A stretch of 64,000 nucleotides of DNA from positions 29,555,795 to 29,619,794 of the forward strand of contig NC_091298.1 in NCBI RefSeq assembly GCF_038502225.1, given 5' to 3'. Shown in pieces: positions 1 through 10,282 of this stretch. Under the pieces are notes generated by a model. It saw only the letters and a list, made by a program, of their open reading frames with translations, ran no database searches and was not told the DNA's origin. The translations under genes were made by a program, and so were the position numbers. Position 1 is the first letter of the stretch. Each line of letters begins with the position of its first letter. The DNA is from Cherax quadricarinatus. Its lineage: Eukaryota > Arthropoda > Malacostraca > Decapoda > Parastacidae.

Positions 1-190
1 AATGTAAACTTTGCCAGATGGACTATTGTCACACCTTGCTTCATTATGTACTGGAGTGCGATAAAATTAATGAATTCAGAGACTCAGAAATGTTCAAGAT
101 ATGTCAAAGTATTTTATCCACAGTGGTATATTACAAACCATTCTGGAGAAATACCCTGACTTTGCTCCCTGTAAATAAAGCATTACCACG
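1..190 (+). pseudogene. LINE reverse transcriptase C-terminal tail, remnant
   Basis: The plus strand reads YCHTLLHYVLECDKINEFRD, followed by about 40 more residues. The Cys/His spacing followed by an L-x-EC-x-F-R-D pattern resembles the short Cys/His segment found after the reverse transcriptase in many jockey/CR1-type LINEs. The reading is cut by the window edge and reaches no domain that could be tested further. The segment at 945-1145 may be the 3' end of the same copy, with the minus-strand LINE at 195-745 lying between them. A chance open frame is the alternative. Confidence 0.4.
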
Positions 191-194
191 TTGT

Positions 195-745
195 GTGTAC
201 TCACCTATTTGTGGTTGCAGGGGTCGAGTCACAGCTCCTGGCCCCGCCTCTTCGCTGATTGCTACTAGGTCCTCTCTCTCCCTGCCCCATGAGCTCTATC
301 ATACCTCGCCTTAAAACTATGTATGGTTCCTGCCTCCACTACATCACTTTCTAGGCTATTCCATGGCCTGACTACTCTATGACTGAAGAAATACTTCCTA
401 ACATCCCTTTGATTCATCTGAGTCTTCAACTTCCAATGGTGACCTCTTGTGTCTGTGTCCCATCTCTGGAACATCCCGTCTTTGTCCACCTCGTCTATTC
501 CGCGCAGTATTTTATATGTCGTTATCATGTCTCCCCTGACCCTCCTGTCCTCCAGTGTCGTCAGGCCGATTTCCCTCAACCTTTCTTCATAGGACAATCC
601 CCGTAGCTCTGGGACTAGTCTTGTTGCAAACCTTTGCACTTTCTCTAATTTGTTGACGTGCTTGACTAGGTGTGGATTCCAAACTGGTGCTGCATACCCC
701 AGTATGGGCCTGACGAAGACGGTATGCAGTGTCTTGAACGTGTGT
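195..745 (-). mobile_element. 5'-truncated LINE: reverse transcriptase C-terminus and 3' end
   Basis: Read on the minus strand, the frame ending at 265 contains VFVRPILGYAAPVWNPH, KLEKVQRFATRLVPEL, SYEERLREIGLTTLEDRR and VVEAGTIHSFKARYDRAHG. This is the thumb and C-terminal region of a CR1/jockey-type non-LTR reverse transcriptase, with the palm domain missing. The 3' end after the stop has a conserved tail (GAGGCGGGGCCAGGAGC, then GGTGAGTACACAC). The same tail occurs at 22455-22895 and 57171-57416. The 5' side runs straight into a GT/CA-rich microsatellite. Open frame upstream of the coding part is translated microsatellite, so the 223-residue frame is not a gene. Dead on arrival by 5' truncation. 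Confidence 0.85.
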
Positions 746-882
746 GTATGTGTGCGTATGTGTGTGCTTGTGTGTGTGTTTGCATGTGTATTTGTGTACT
801 CATATATGTGTGAGTGCTTGTGGCTGTGTGTGTATATATACTCGTGTGTGTGCGTGTACTCGCCTATTTGTGTGTGTGACCT
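741..882. repeat. GT-rich imperfect microsatellite
   Basis: Imperfect (GT)n with TGTGTGTATG and TATATA interruptions, directly abutting the truncated 5' end of the minus-strand LINE. Confidence 0.8.
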
Positions 883-944
883 AACAGTTAATATTTGCAC
901 CAATAACTCATTACAGTTGTGACCGGGTGTGGACATGTGAATTG

Positions 945-1145
945 CTCATTATTCTATAATTTGTTCATGAGTGTAGCCATGTATAAACGTAATTAAGTAA
1001 ATTTACTTACATGATTCATTTCCTTTGTACCTTGTTCAGATATCAAAACTTTGGGGCCCAGTTCCTGGACCCATTATGTACCTCTGTAATCTTTTGACTA
1101 CTGCCCACAGGATGGGTATGGGGTGCATAATAAACAGGTTAAACT
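945..1145 (+). mobile_element. Possible LINE 3' untranslated end
   Basis: This stretch contains TTTGGGGCCCAGTTCCTGG and a terminal GGGTGCATAATAAAC. I recall such segments as recurrent repeat ends in decapod genomes, but no second copy is visible here. It could be the 3' part of the LINE whose coding tail lies at 1-190, separated from it by the minus LINE insertion. Beyond it, 1146-1380 is pyrimidine-rich with no gene signal. Confidence 0.3.
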
Positions 1146-1414
1146 TAACTTCTCTGCGTTCCATTTTATTTCTTATTTTATTTGTTTTTATTCCTCTTTA
1201 TTACCTTATATATATTTTATTTCCTCATAAATTTCTCTGCCTGCCCTTCCTGTGCACCCGCTCTCTTCCTCTTCATCCTTCCCTCTTCATCCTTTTTTCT
1301 CATCTCGCCCTCCACTTTCCTTTTTGCGTGATTTTATTGTTTCCAGATAAATTTAAAAATAATCTTTTATGTGATTAAGACATATGTGCAACATCTGGGT
1401 TTCTTTATTACAGA

Positions 1415-1440
1415 CCTTTCGCCATCCAGTGGCTTTATCA
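1415..1440 (-). ncRNA. Hammerhead-like motif (minus copy)
   Basis: Minus strand: TGATAAAG, a GCCA/TGGC hairpin with a five-base loop, then GAAAG. A UGAUnA box, short stem II and GAAA box is the order of a hammerhead core. The canonical CUGAUGA is not matched and I cannot draw a convincing stem I or III, so self-cleavage is unproven. Confidence 0.35.
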
Positions 1441-1762
1441 GTACAAATTACAGGACATAATTTGAAGACAGTAGAACTATATACAGAAGATGAGGTAATC
1501 AGTCCTCAGTCTTGGAGTTGGTGCGAAGAGCACCGTAGTCGTGGAGGTTTTGGAGCAGAGGCAAGGAGGCTGGCGCTTATGTACTAACGTCAGATGGAAA
1601 GGGGACGTGTAGCAGACGAGGGCATAGTCACTGGTAGGCGGGATTTCCCAGTGGAAGTAGGTCCTACCCAAAGAGATGGGTTAGTTGTAGTAGTAGTTGT
1701 CGTAGCCGTGAAAAAGGTTATGTACATGTCCTCAGAACTAACTCCAAGTCCTGGAATTTGTA

Positions 1763-1790
1763 TTGATAAAGCCACTGGATGGCGAAACGT
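1763..1790 (+). ncRNA. Hammerhead-like motif (plus copy)
   Basis: TTGATAAAG, hairpin GCCA-CTGGA-TGGC, then GAAACGT. Same architecture as the minus copy at 1415-1440, in opposite orientation. PLE terminal repeats are known to carry hammerhead ribozymes. Here the CUGAUGA box is altered, so this is probably a decayed copy. Confidence 0.4.
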
Positions 1791-1862
1791 CTACAATAAA
1801 GATACCAAGATGTTGCACATGTGTCAGTTAATTTTATCTTGTCGGTATTGTATACCATTCTT

Positions 1863-2234
1863 GTGCAATCTTTTATGTCTTATATTCATCCTCTTGTTGA
1901 TATATAACATATATTCTCCTTAATTCTTATTTCACCTTCATTATCATTTTATTTGGGTTTTGCTCTTATTCCCCAGATTATACGATGTGTGTTTCGTTTT
2001 AAAATGCTTTATCTTTCTAAGGGATGTGTGTATTATAAACATTTATAAGACGTGTCATTACTGAGCAAATTATTCTAATTTCAGCCCCAAACATATTTTA
2101 GGCTTACCGAGGCTCTATTATGTCTTAGTGTTATTAATTGTCTGGTGTGTCTTACATAATCATTGGTATAAAACTTGTGATATATGATCACCGAGAGTAA
2201 GCACAGTGTGAACTCACTAGCTTGATAAAAATGT
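1863..2234. other. No recognisable feature
   Basis: AT-rich sequence with stops in all frames. I see no repeat, coding pattern or RNA gene. Confidence 0.5.
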
Positions 2235-2415
2235 GATCACTCTGACAGCTGAGCCCCTCAAGGAAGGTTCCTTAACGCTGATGAGGGGCTCTTGTTCTAG
2301 GGAATTGGATCTGTGCTCCAGTTCCCTGAATTTAGCCTGAGTATCTTCCACATCCCACCCCTCACAGGCGCTGTATAATCCTACAGGTTTAGCGCTCTCC
2401 CTTGATTATAATAAT
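2235..2415 (+). mobile_element. Dispersed repeat with hairpin 3' end
   Basis: The segment ends in GCGCTGTATAATCC, TACAGGTTTAGCGCT and then TTGATTATAATAAT. The same ending is present at 63862-63935 (GCGCTATATAGCCC, GGTTTAGCGCT, TTATTATAATAAT). AGCGCT and GCGCT can pair to form a terminal hairpin followed by an ATAATAAT tail. This is consistent with a SINE or LINE 3' end recognised by a LINE reverse transcriptase. Only the 3' part is shared between the two copies, so the full element is undefined. Confidence 0.5.
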
Positions 2416-2617
2416 CTGGATGCTGAGGAGGTTTATTCTCAGTTAACAAAATTACAGATTCACGCAAACAAAATTAGCGAGTACAGAAAAGTGTTTAAAA
2501 ATAATCTGTAATAGTTGTTCAATTAATCTTTCTTAATAATTAGATCGCTAATTGTGTTTAATCATTTATATTTGAGAAACTAAAGCTGATGTTGGGATGG
2601 AAATAACAGAGTTCCTT

Positions 2618-2619
<2 letters not shown>

Positions 2620-2691
<72 letters not shown>
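2620..2691. repeat. (TA)n microsatellite
   Basis: Uninterrupted TA dinucleotide run of about 36 units. Confidence 0.98.
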
Positions 2692-2692
<1 letters not shown>

Positions 2693-2729
2693 CTTGAAAT
2701 TTTTAGAGTATAATATTAGAATATTGTAC

Positions 2730-2840
2730 TGATAATATCTAACAAATTTAATATTTAAAAGTATTCAACATATTTAATATTTAATAATATCTAATATATT
2801 TAATATTTAATAATATCTAACATATATAATATTTAAACAG
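2730..2840. repeat. AT-only tandem repeat, ~26-bp unit
   Basis: AATATCTAA recurs at 2733, 2786 and 2812 with TTTAATATTTAA between, giving about four units of 26 bp. Sequence from 2841 to 3005 shows no feature. Confidence 0.7.
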
Positions 2841-3009
2841 CTTCTGATAATGAGCAGGAAACCTGCTCGTTATAATAATTATTTCCCGTCGGTCTTCACA
2901 TAAGATGACAAAAATGACATTCCAGTAATTAAGGTTTTTATAAGACGTGAAGAAAACAAATTAACTAATATAACATTCACTAGTATATATGTTACCCACA
3001 AATGTATAA

Positions 3010-4520
3010 ATTAGACACACACATGTAACATTTGGAAACTTTTATTAGAATTTGTTTCACTCAACAGGAGCTTTTTTCAGTCCAGTATAAAGGAAAGAAT
3101 GGATAAATATGTGTACAAATACGTGTACAAGGCGGGGCATACGGAGCACGATGGTTTCACCTGATAGTTTTTTCTTAGCAATCCAGAATCAGTTAAGCTT
3201 AAATTCATAAAACGTAAAAGCTCTCTAATTCAAAGCAGTGACGCCAGTGTTCATTTTCTTCCTTGTGGATGTGTTATGCCTCGTTCCAGTTAATTACATG
3301 GTCGTGTATATTCGTGTGTGTTATACATGCGATTTTGAGATTAACTATATGGCAGGCGCGATTGTGTTCATTATTGCGTGTCTAAATATTTAGCCATTTC
3401 TCTCAAGTTGACTTAGTGGAAGCCCAAGCATGATATCATGTGCTTTCCAGTTTTAATATTGACCTGGTTTTTGCTTTTCATAGTGAGATTCTCTATTGTG
3501 GTGCTGGTAGTAGTACGCTCCTAGTCCACCTCACCGAATGCATTAGAGATATTTATTAATCTTCTGTTAAAACTACGAATTGGTTTGGGGATTTATCGGT
3601 CTTGGTGTTGAGAATACGTTGTGTCCAACATCTGCAGTCGTGAATGAAGGAGAAAATATAATTTTGAAGAAGTCTGAGTGGTGATGCATTTCTCTCCTAG
3701 GAATTCTGAGGTACTAATTTTGTAAGCGCCAAGAAAAAAATCCAGTAATTATTTCTCATCTTATCATCCACGGTGAAAAATGCAACAGGACGTCCTTGTT
3801 TATAGGCTAAGAGTGTAGTTGGGGAGTTAGTTTATCACTGTATTTGCCGTTGTGGCATTCCTTTTTTAGTGTAAATTTGTAGGTCATCGAAGTTGAATGA
3901 GTTGTGCGTTATTATGAGGATGTCATCCGATACCCAAGACAAACTATGTTAGGGATGAGGGGTCGATTTTTTTCCACCTCCGGATACTCATGTACGGTTT
4001 GACAAGCAATGTTCTGACTGGTGACTACAGTGCCATCACAAAACCATGTCTAGATGTTTAGTTAAAATAGAATAAATAGAATAAACAGCTCCAACTGATG
4101 TAAGGTTCACTTATATACATAAAGTCTAGGCTTGGAAGGGAAGATCGAATTAGTCATTGACTTTGTTTCTAAGATCTAAATCCTGAGCTGCAGGAAAATT
4201 TTGGAATTGGTAAGCTACATCAAATCTTGTCAACGTTTTGTTTCTGACGTCGATATATTTTAACCGGTTGATCAGATTCTCTGAATGTTTCATATTCATA
4301 TGAGCATTGCTGATGGTACCCATACGTTTTGACAGGTGTTTGGATAATGTTTCTGTAGAGATGTCTGTTCATGATTCCGTGTTTTCTCTTTACACTTGAC
4401 AAACGTATGGACGAGACTAGTCTCAGCAAATCTTCGATCGCAAACATACAACAAAAGCTGAAAATTTTCTTTAAATTATGCGTTCTTTGTTTGGCTAATA
4501 AATGAAGCAGCATGAGACTT
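3010..4520 (-). pseudogene. Penelope-like element remnant (reverse transcriptase and linker)
   Basis: Read from 4520 down to 3010. At 3916-3936 the minus strand encodes W-V-S-D-D-I-L, at the place of the PLE catalytic Y-V-D-D motif. At 3686-3727 it encodes AYKISTSEFLGEKC, the conserved segment after the palm. The plus-strand PLE at 5630-5680 has the equivalent RALHISSSEFLEEE. Near 3054-3080 lies a hammerhead-like hairpin typical of the terminal segments here. A 97-codon frame at 4220-4513 is lysine-rich and could be the N-terminal part, but I do not recognise it. Multiple stops and frameshifts mean the copy is dead. GIY-YIG is not detectable in this copy. The upstream limit is uncertain. Confidence 0.55.
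3054..3080 (-). ncRNA. Hammerhead-like motif, degraded
   Basis: Minus strand: CTGAAAAAAGCTCC, loop, then GTGAAAC. The stem II pairing is weak. It is followed by AATAAAAGTTTCC, as in the other terminal modules. Confidence 0.25.
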
Positions 4521-4699
4521 ATAGTTATATACAGTACAACTTGTGTTTACAGCCACTGACACTGAGACCCTCAGCTTAGGACGTCAATTGACTAAATTAT
4601 CCGCAAGAAACCCCGCCTGCTTGATATTGCCAGGATACATCACTTCAGTGATTCTGATTCTCACATAATCTACATATGTAGACTATGTAATTGTATGTA
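4521..4699. other. No recognisable feature between divergent PLE remnants
   Basis: Includes a small palindromic cluster (CTACATATGTAGACTATGTA near 4670). No coding signal. Confidence 0.4.
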
Positions 4700-6090
4700 G
4701 ACTGAGTGATTGCCCAGCAGTATCATCGTCACCACTGAAAGCAAGAGAGGAGCAGTAATATTAATACCCAGGACTACTTCAACAAAACACTAAACCACCT
4801 TAATGAAACTAATATATACCAACATCTTGTTCAGCAATGTTACAGCGATAAAGTTCTCATCGAGAAGGTTCACATATTGTGTAATTCATAACAAAGCAAG
4901 AGACTCCAATATCTCCTACAAGGACAACTTGAACCTACCAGATTATATTTTTTATCAAAAACCCACAAACCCGGCAGTCATACATGCTCAATCCAAGTAT
5001 AGATAGCCCCACACAGACCGGCTGGCTACCTAGCGAAGAGCCTTCCTAGACTCCTGGAAATCTGATATCGTGTATCTCCTACATAAACTTCAAAAAAATA
5101 ATACTTGGCTTCCTATGACTTTACTTGTCCCTGCTGACACCTCACAAACATTCTTACGAATATCACTGAAAACACTAATTCTTTACGTAGACTTTACAGA
5201 ATTGGTTGAGCTCTGCATCAGCTCTTACATCAGTTCGAGATAGCTTCTTCAAACAATACTTAGGCATGGCTCTGGGCCACCCCCCCTCCTTAGTGCAGTG
5301 CTAGCCAGGTTATTTCAGGAAGAACCTCGAGACTGGAGGATTCCAAGCTTCCCAGCAACGTAATTTGGCTAAGTTGATGATTGGTCTTTTGTATCCTAGA
5401 TATCTAGGATACATTTTATTTTGAAAATGTCTAAAAGTCAAGCTCTCTGTCAAGCTCACTCTGGAGCTTGAAAGGAGGGAATTTCTCCCTTACTTGATGT
5501 CGTCCTCTGCAGGACAATGGGCAGTGATACTTTTTCCTATAAAGTGTACGAGATGCCCACCTGACATAGTTTTACTCTCACCATGACATTCATACCATGA
5601 GAGGAGTGGCTATTGGTTTCTTTTTAAGAGCCCTCCATATCTCCAGCTCAGAATTTCTCGAGGAAGAAATGCACGTACATCACTCAAGCCTATATTCACA
5701 TCCGAGTTTCCTCCAGTATACAGGATTGTACTCGTGGGTGCGGCCCATCCTACATGCTCTTTGTTGTGACGAGGCTGATGCTATCCGGGTTCTCGCTGAG
5801 AGCCAGTATGAACACTACTACTGACAAAGACTATACAAGAACTTCCCGAGGAGTGGCCCTCTACTTCTGCATCACCTTATGAAGCTGGTTTATACACTGT
5901 TCAGTGTGGAGAATGTGCATAAATATGTGAGGAAACTAGAAAAAAAAACTGTTGCTAAGGTTTAATGAACAAAAATTTGTGTAGTAGAGAAGGCAGAAGC
6001 AATATTTGTGATATCCACAGGAACACTGAAGGCCTCCTCCTTAGAAAAATACTTGACTTATCTGTACTGAACTGGAATTAAGATGTTGCT
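4700..6090 (+). pseudogene. Penelope-like element: RT, linker and GIY-YIG, decayed
   Basis: PLEs encode a reverse transcriptase followed by a GIY-YIG endonuclease. In order on the plus strand: a segment near 5245-5290 reading FFKQYLGMALGHPPS, matching the family's F-G-M-A-M-G-N-P-L-S block; a degenerate catalytic segment near 5390-5425; G-I-S-P-L-L-D-V-V-L near 5478, followed by SYKVYEMPT, the conserved stretch after the palm; RALHISSSEFLEEE in the frame 5597-5824; then AGLYTVQCGECA, a stop and ICEET near 5885-5940, the position of GLY-x-C-x2-C-x-Y-I-G. Frames change at least four times and stops interrupt every domain, so no active protein remains. This is the most complete PLE in the window. 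Confidence 0.75.
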
Positions 6091-6189
6091 TAGATTGGAA
6101 GCCTCTGTTTGTTTTTATGTCTAAATTGTAGGTAATTACAATATCTCATCCTCATTAGCCCACACGAATATCACCCATGCTTGGTATAA

Positions 6190-6390
6190 ATCTCGGTAAT
6201 AGATACCGATAAATGGGTTTAGAAAGACACGTGAGCAAACACTAGGACATATATTTATTAGAAAACGTTTCTGTCCAGGGACCTTGATCACTTCTGATCA
6301 AGTGATCGAATTTCCCAGGACCGAAACGTTTTCTACTAAATATGCCCTTGTGTTTGTTCACGTGTCTTTCTATACCTAACATATACTTCA
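6190..6390. repeat. Imperfect palindrome at PLE 3' side
   Basis: The left arm (about 6222-6283, AGACACGTGAGCAAACACTA through ATTAGAAAACGTTTC) is the reverse complement of the right arm (about 6322-6383, GACCGAAACGTTTTCTACTA through GTGTTTGTTCACGTGTCTTTC) with few mismatches. The centre carries GATCACTTCTGATCAAGTGATC-type symmetry in part. Both arms end in the GAAACGTTTTCTA motif, so two terminal modules meet head to head. Confidence 0.75.
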
Positions 6391-6800
6391 CTACATAGAC
6401 CATACAACGCAGCCGTCAGGTGGCCTCACCTCCCACCTCGTCTCACAATTGCTTATTCCTGACCTGTCTTATGCTCACACCTGACTTGGTCATTTTTATC
6501 TCACATGTGCCTCAGCCTATATATACTATTTCTTGTTCCCTCTGTATCGTTGGAGTGAACAAGGTCTCAGGACCGAAACATTTTAAATTAACGAATCTTA
6601 AGTATTTGCTCATGTATCATTTTCTTCAACTTGACAATATCAAAACCATTCATCACATTTGTCAGACACTGCATCATCATGGGATCTTTATACAAAGAAT
6701 TCTTCAAAACTTGTCCAACATTTGGATGAAGACCTATTTAGACTAGTGGATGGTTCCACTATGACCCCGCCTCCTCCTCCTTCGTCTCACCTGACTACAG

Positions 6801-6807
6801 TATATAA
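6801..6807 (+). promoter_or_regulatory. TATA-like box in terminal repeat
   Basis: TATATAA sits about 125 bases before the hammerhead-like motif in a presumed pseudo-LTR, where a promoter is expected. Inferred from position only. Confidence 0.3.
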
Positions 6808-6928
6808 GCCACTTCTACGGCCCTGTGCTGTACTTTCTACAAGATTGATGGATTGAACACATCGACTCCAGGCTGAGGGACTGATTACCTCAAACTCCTC
6901 TTCTTATACCTTCCTGCTTTGTATAAGA

Positions 6929-6955
6929 CTCATGAAGGCACTGTGTGGCGAAACA
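6929..6955 (+). ncRNA. Hammerhead-like motif, one base from canonical box
   Basis: CTCATGA, stem GCACTGTGTGGC, then GAAACA. The first box differs from CUGAUGA by one base (G to C), a change expected to abolish cleavage. Of all copies in the window this comes closest to the hammerhead consensus. Confidence 0.45.
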
Positions 6956-7040
6956 TTTCTTCAATAAAGTTTCCCATATGTTACATAAGCGTCTCAGTTC
7001 TTCAACTTGTCGGTTTTCAAAACCATTCATCACACTGGTA

Positions 7041-7444
7041 GTTACTGTCGATAGATGGCTCATTACGTAATGATATTAATCATGAGTTTATCACATAACT
7101 TATCAATACAAGTTTCCACGGAGTGATGCTCAGAATGGTTGACAAGTGTAAATAAGTTGACTTTAGTCATGTAAATGAAAAAACCACAAAGACTGAACCA
7201 ATATATATGAAGGAAAAGAGTTGGGACTAAGAAGGACATACCTATCATGGGCAGTTAGCTTATTGCAGTGTTCCTCTAGTTTTATGTTTTTTTTTTTTTT
7301 TATTTTTACAACCATGACTTAAAAATAAGTTTCATATTAAGAATAAATTTACTAATGCAGTTAGGGTTACTCTTAATGCAAATAGTTTAAAATATCCCAC
7401 CAATTCGTGAGTATACTAGAGGAGGATACATGTGTTTATTTCTT
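7041..7444. other. No recognisable feature
   Basis: AT-rich unique sequence with a T18 run near 7288-7305. The 61-codon minus frame (7063-7248) has no recognisable features. Confidence 0.45.
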
Positions 7445-7735
7445 GTTTCACCTTGAATAACCTGTACCCTAATACCAATGTTTCACCTAGAAAAACCTAC
7501 ACCCTAATACCAATGTTTCACCTAGAAAAACCTATACCCTAATACCAATGTTTCACCTAGAAAAACCTACACCCTAATACCAATGTTTCACCTAGAAAAA
7601 CCTACACCCTAATACCAATGTTTCACCTAGAAAAACCTACACCCTAATACCAATGTTTCACCTAGAAAAACCTATGCCCTAACATCAGTGTTTCATCTAG
7701 AGTAACGTGTACCTTAATACCAATGTATATGCTGT
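7445..7735. repeat. Minisatellite, 35-bp unit
   Basis: ACCAATGTTTCACCTAGAAA recurs every 35 bp (for example CAATG at 7476, 7511 and 7546) for about eight units. The outer units are more diverged, as in arrays that turn over from the centre. Confidence 0.95.
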
Positions 7736-8269
7736 TTCACCTGTACAGCACACACCACTCTACCCAGTGACGGTGAGTGTATAAATATACCTACAAACAA
7801 CTTAGGTAAATGAACACGCATACAACGTTCTGAATAAGCTTTTTAGCTGTTTTGCTTACCAGAGTAAGGCGGCCACACACAATTGGTGCCCAAATAAGGC
7901 ACTTGTTCTACATCAGGTTGTACTAGACTAGTCATTAATTTTTCATCTCCGTTTGCACCCACTGAACCACGAGAAATATTAGAATGCTTATAACTTATTG
8001 AACAAGCAAAATTTTTATACATATCTCAGGTCAGAGGAGGCTGGAACCTACTTTTGGCAAAAAAAAAAAATGAATATTAACATAATCCAGACTACATTCT
8101 AATATATCTGACGCTGTAGCAAATACCCGGTTGGCTGGGTGTCAGAATTATGTGTGGTCTGATTTGGTGTTGATAGTACCGTGTACTTTGTCCAGAAGTT
8201 AGTTGGTTGGAGCCTGTGGCCCGAGATATATAGTTGTAAATATGTCGCTTGTTCTGTGAATTATTTGTA
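7736..8269. other. No recognisable feature
   Basis: Unique, AT-rich, stop-rich in all frames. An A-run lies near 8060. Confidence 0.45.
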
Positions 8270-8385
8270 TATATATGAAAAATAAACTCAGATGTGTAAT
8301 GCAATCCTATATTGTCAATAAACGATCGCATTATACTGCATTCCTGTTTATTTCTCTATCGTGTCGGTATTTTATAACATTTATG
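8270..8385 (+). mobile_element. PLE-type terminal fragment
   Basis: TTGTCAATAAACGATCGCAT followed by a CGTGTCGGTATTTTATA end. The same two blocks occur at 55315-55425 (the first one inverted), and a related CTTGTCGGTATTGTATACC end occurs at 1838-1855. The hairpin part is missing here. Confidence 0.45.
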
Positions 8386-8519
8386 TACATGTTTGTATAT
8401 ATGTATGTAAATATGTATATGCAATATAACCACAGTGAAAAGATAGTGAAATTCCAAGTACTTTCGTGATCTGTCATATTATGAAGGAATAGTAAAAATA
8501 ATAGAATAACATAACCTTA

Positions 8520-9470
8520 CATAGGACGCTACTGAGAGTGGGAGTGTAGTGAAGGTTTAGTCAGGTCACAGGTAGTTGAGAGTGGGAGTGTAGTGAAGGT
8601 TTAGTCAGGTCACACGTAGTTTTTTTAAAAGTGACATGTCAGGCATAGTTTAAAAGCCTCGCAAATTCTGTTCGTTATAAATATGTTTGTTACTTTACGT
8701 CTCTTTTTGAACGAATGTCCCGGTTTGAAAACCCTGCCCTGAAATCCTAGTCAGTTTGTCATTTCGTCCTGGACAGAAATATTGCAACAAAAGAAAAAAC
8801 AGAGAAATAGGAAAAACGGAAAATTCAATGAATTTGCTCCACTGCACTTGTAGTATCCATCTTGACCGCCAGTCGACTCTGCTGTCTTGAATTATTTTAA
8901 AGACCAGAACATTCCTCTAGCTAACCTAAGCAGCGTCATGGAATATTTTTTTTTGTCTACCATGCGAGTTTTACGAGAAAAAAAAAAAATCTAAGGAAGG
9001 TTCATCCCAGTAAAAATGGTTCTCCAAAGAGTAATTCCAAACTTTATATATGTTTGTTCTTTTTGATTCTGTAATCCTTAACCGAGAAACTGGTACATTT
9101 TAACTCTTATTTATTTGTATTAAAGAAAATATACTTCAAGAATATGCTTTCTTTTTTCAAAGCCTTTAAAAATGTCCTAGTTTGAGTCAAAGAAATAACG
9201 CTAATTATAAACGAATCGAATTTATACAACTCAGAGTTTATATTCATATTGCAATCAATGCTGTTTTTTATAAAGCTTGATTCAATTATATTTCCTCAAC
9301 TATAAACTTGCTTGATACAACCTTCTCGGCCTTTTCAAAATCAGTTGGATGGTTAAAATCTCCCACATGAATAAACAGAGCAGTAGACGCTTGTCCGGTT
9401 CTAATGCTATATTTATTTTGTAATCTTATTTCGAGACTTATTTTTCTAGTGTTAAATTTTTGTTGCAAAC
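8520..9470 (-). pseudogene. Penelope-like element remnant (GIY-YIG domain and C-terminus)
   Basis: Read downward from 9470, the minus strand encodes SLEIRLQNKYSIRTGQ, TALFIHVGDFNHPTDFEKAE and VVSSKFIVEE. This matches the plus-strand PLE domain at 56598-56850 (SLELRLQQYKYNIRTGR, ALIIHVREFNY). Below 9286 the frame shifts but the similarity continues: KNS-I-x-C-NMNI, then LYKFDSFIIS, again as in the 56.8-kb copy. The end contains C-D-L-T-K-P-S-L-H-S, duplicated by a 44-bp tandem repeat (8534-8577 and 8578-8620). The YIG half of the domain and the whole RT are absent. Confidence 0.7.
8534..8620. repeat. 44-bp tandem duplication
   Basis: GAGAGTGGGAGTGTAGTGAA starts at 8534 and again at 8578. Two units, nearly identical, lie inside the PLE C-terminal remnant. 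Confidence 0.9.
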
Positions 9471-9474
9471 ATTA

Positions 9475-9884
9475 TGTTCGGCCCCGCCCATTACCTCTTG
9501 CTTATTCACTATACGTAATGCATTCTCTGTCCTGTTCATGCGAGGCTTAATGAAGCTCCTGGCGAGCGAAACCTAGCCTAAATAAAATATTCAGAATGCT
9601 ACAGATATGTTCCTTTCCCCGGTATCTGTACATATTCTATTGTTTCACTTCTGCGAGGAAAAATACCTCTTCATGAATTTAAAATGAGTGAGATAATCAG
9701 TGAACCATTTGCCAGAAATACACAAATTAAAACCAGGCTGAGGCAAGCTGAATCTCATTAATAAATATTCGGTACGAACTGGCTAAGATTAATTAAACAC
9801 TGAGAGTCTGTGTTTGCTTGACAAGTTCCATGTATGTTGTAGCACGTCTGCAGATTTTAAAGGCGAAGCGTGAAATAAAAAACT
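9475..9884. other. No recognisable feature
   Basis: Unique sequence upstream (in PLE orientation) of the GIY-YIG remnant. I could not follow PLE similarity into it. Confidence 0.4.
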
Positions 9885-10255
9885 TCAGCCTTGAGGGATA
9901 CATTTAAAAAATGATACGTTTAGAAAGAAACCTGTAATTGATTCATTAAGGAAGAAATCCCTAAGGAATACATTTAAGAAAAAAAAACTCTTAGCGATAT
10001 GTTTCCGAGAACTAAAAAACGATACATTTAGAAATCCCTGTGGAATGCATTTAGAAATAGCCCCCTGAAAATACATTTAGAAGGAAACCCTTAAGAAATA
10101 CATTGAAAAAGAAACCTCCAAGGGACACATTATCAAAGAAACTTATGAAAGATACGTATAGGAAGGAATGTAAGGATTGTATTTAGGAAGAGACTTGTGG
10201 GGTACATTTAAGAATACAGTCTTAAGGGAGCCATTTAGGAAGACTCCACAAATTG
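9885..10255. repeat. Decayed tandem array, ~30-bp unit
   Basis: GATACATTTAGAAAGAAACC-like units recur irregularly about every 25-35 bp (ATACATTTA, ATACGTTTAGAAAG, GGAATGCATTTAGAAA, AAATACATTTAGAAGG and others). Divergence between units is high, so this is an old array now hard to see. Confidence 0.6.
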
Positions 10256-10282
10256 TGACCCAGATTATTTTTTACATTTAGA

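Larger units (their letters stand above)
1383..1862. mobile_element. PLE-type terminal segment bounded by inverted motif copies
   Basis: Two copies of one module face each other. The minus copy at about 1383-1443 and the plus copy at about 1758-1862 share GATAAAGCCACTGGATGGCG, then GAAA, an AATAAAGA-type stretch and GATGTTGCACATGTG. Related modules recur at 3010-3090, 6900-7040, 11545-11790, 52520-52600 and 55305-55425, several close to recognisable Penelope GIY-YIG or reverse transcriptase remnants, which is why I assign them to PLE termini. The interior (1444-1757) has only short chance frames. Confidence 0.55.
6391..7040 (+). mobile_element. Two successive PLE-type terminal segments
   Basis: The module repeats twice, each time ending in TTCAACTTG, AAAACCATTCATCAC (6627-6659 and 7003-7035). 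The first copy carries GGTC-TCAG-GACC-GAAAC (6563-6579). The second carries a TATATAA box (6801-6807), CTCATGAAGGCACTGTGTGG then CGAAAC (6929-6955), then AATAAAG. A TATA-containing leader, a stem-GAAAC hairpin and a common end sequence fit a pseudo-LTR pair downstream of the PLE at 4700-6090. No protein is encoded; the 108- and 65-codon frames here are incidental. Confidence 0.55.

Noticed and set aside
265..936. 223-codon minus frame as a host gene
   Set aside because: The N-terminal half is translated GT/CA microsatellite and the C-terminal half is LINE reverse transcriptase sequence shared with two other truncated copies.
7445..7735. CRISPR array
   Set aside because: Regular 35-bp repeats but without distinct unique spacers. 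Whole units repeat, as in a minisatellite, and the DNA is eukaryotic. The same holds for the 26-, 28-, 35- and 46-bp arrays elsewhere.
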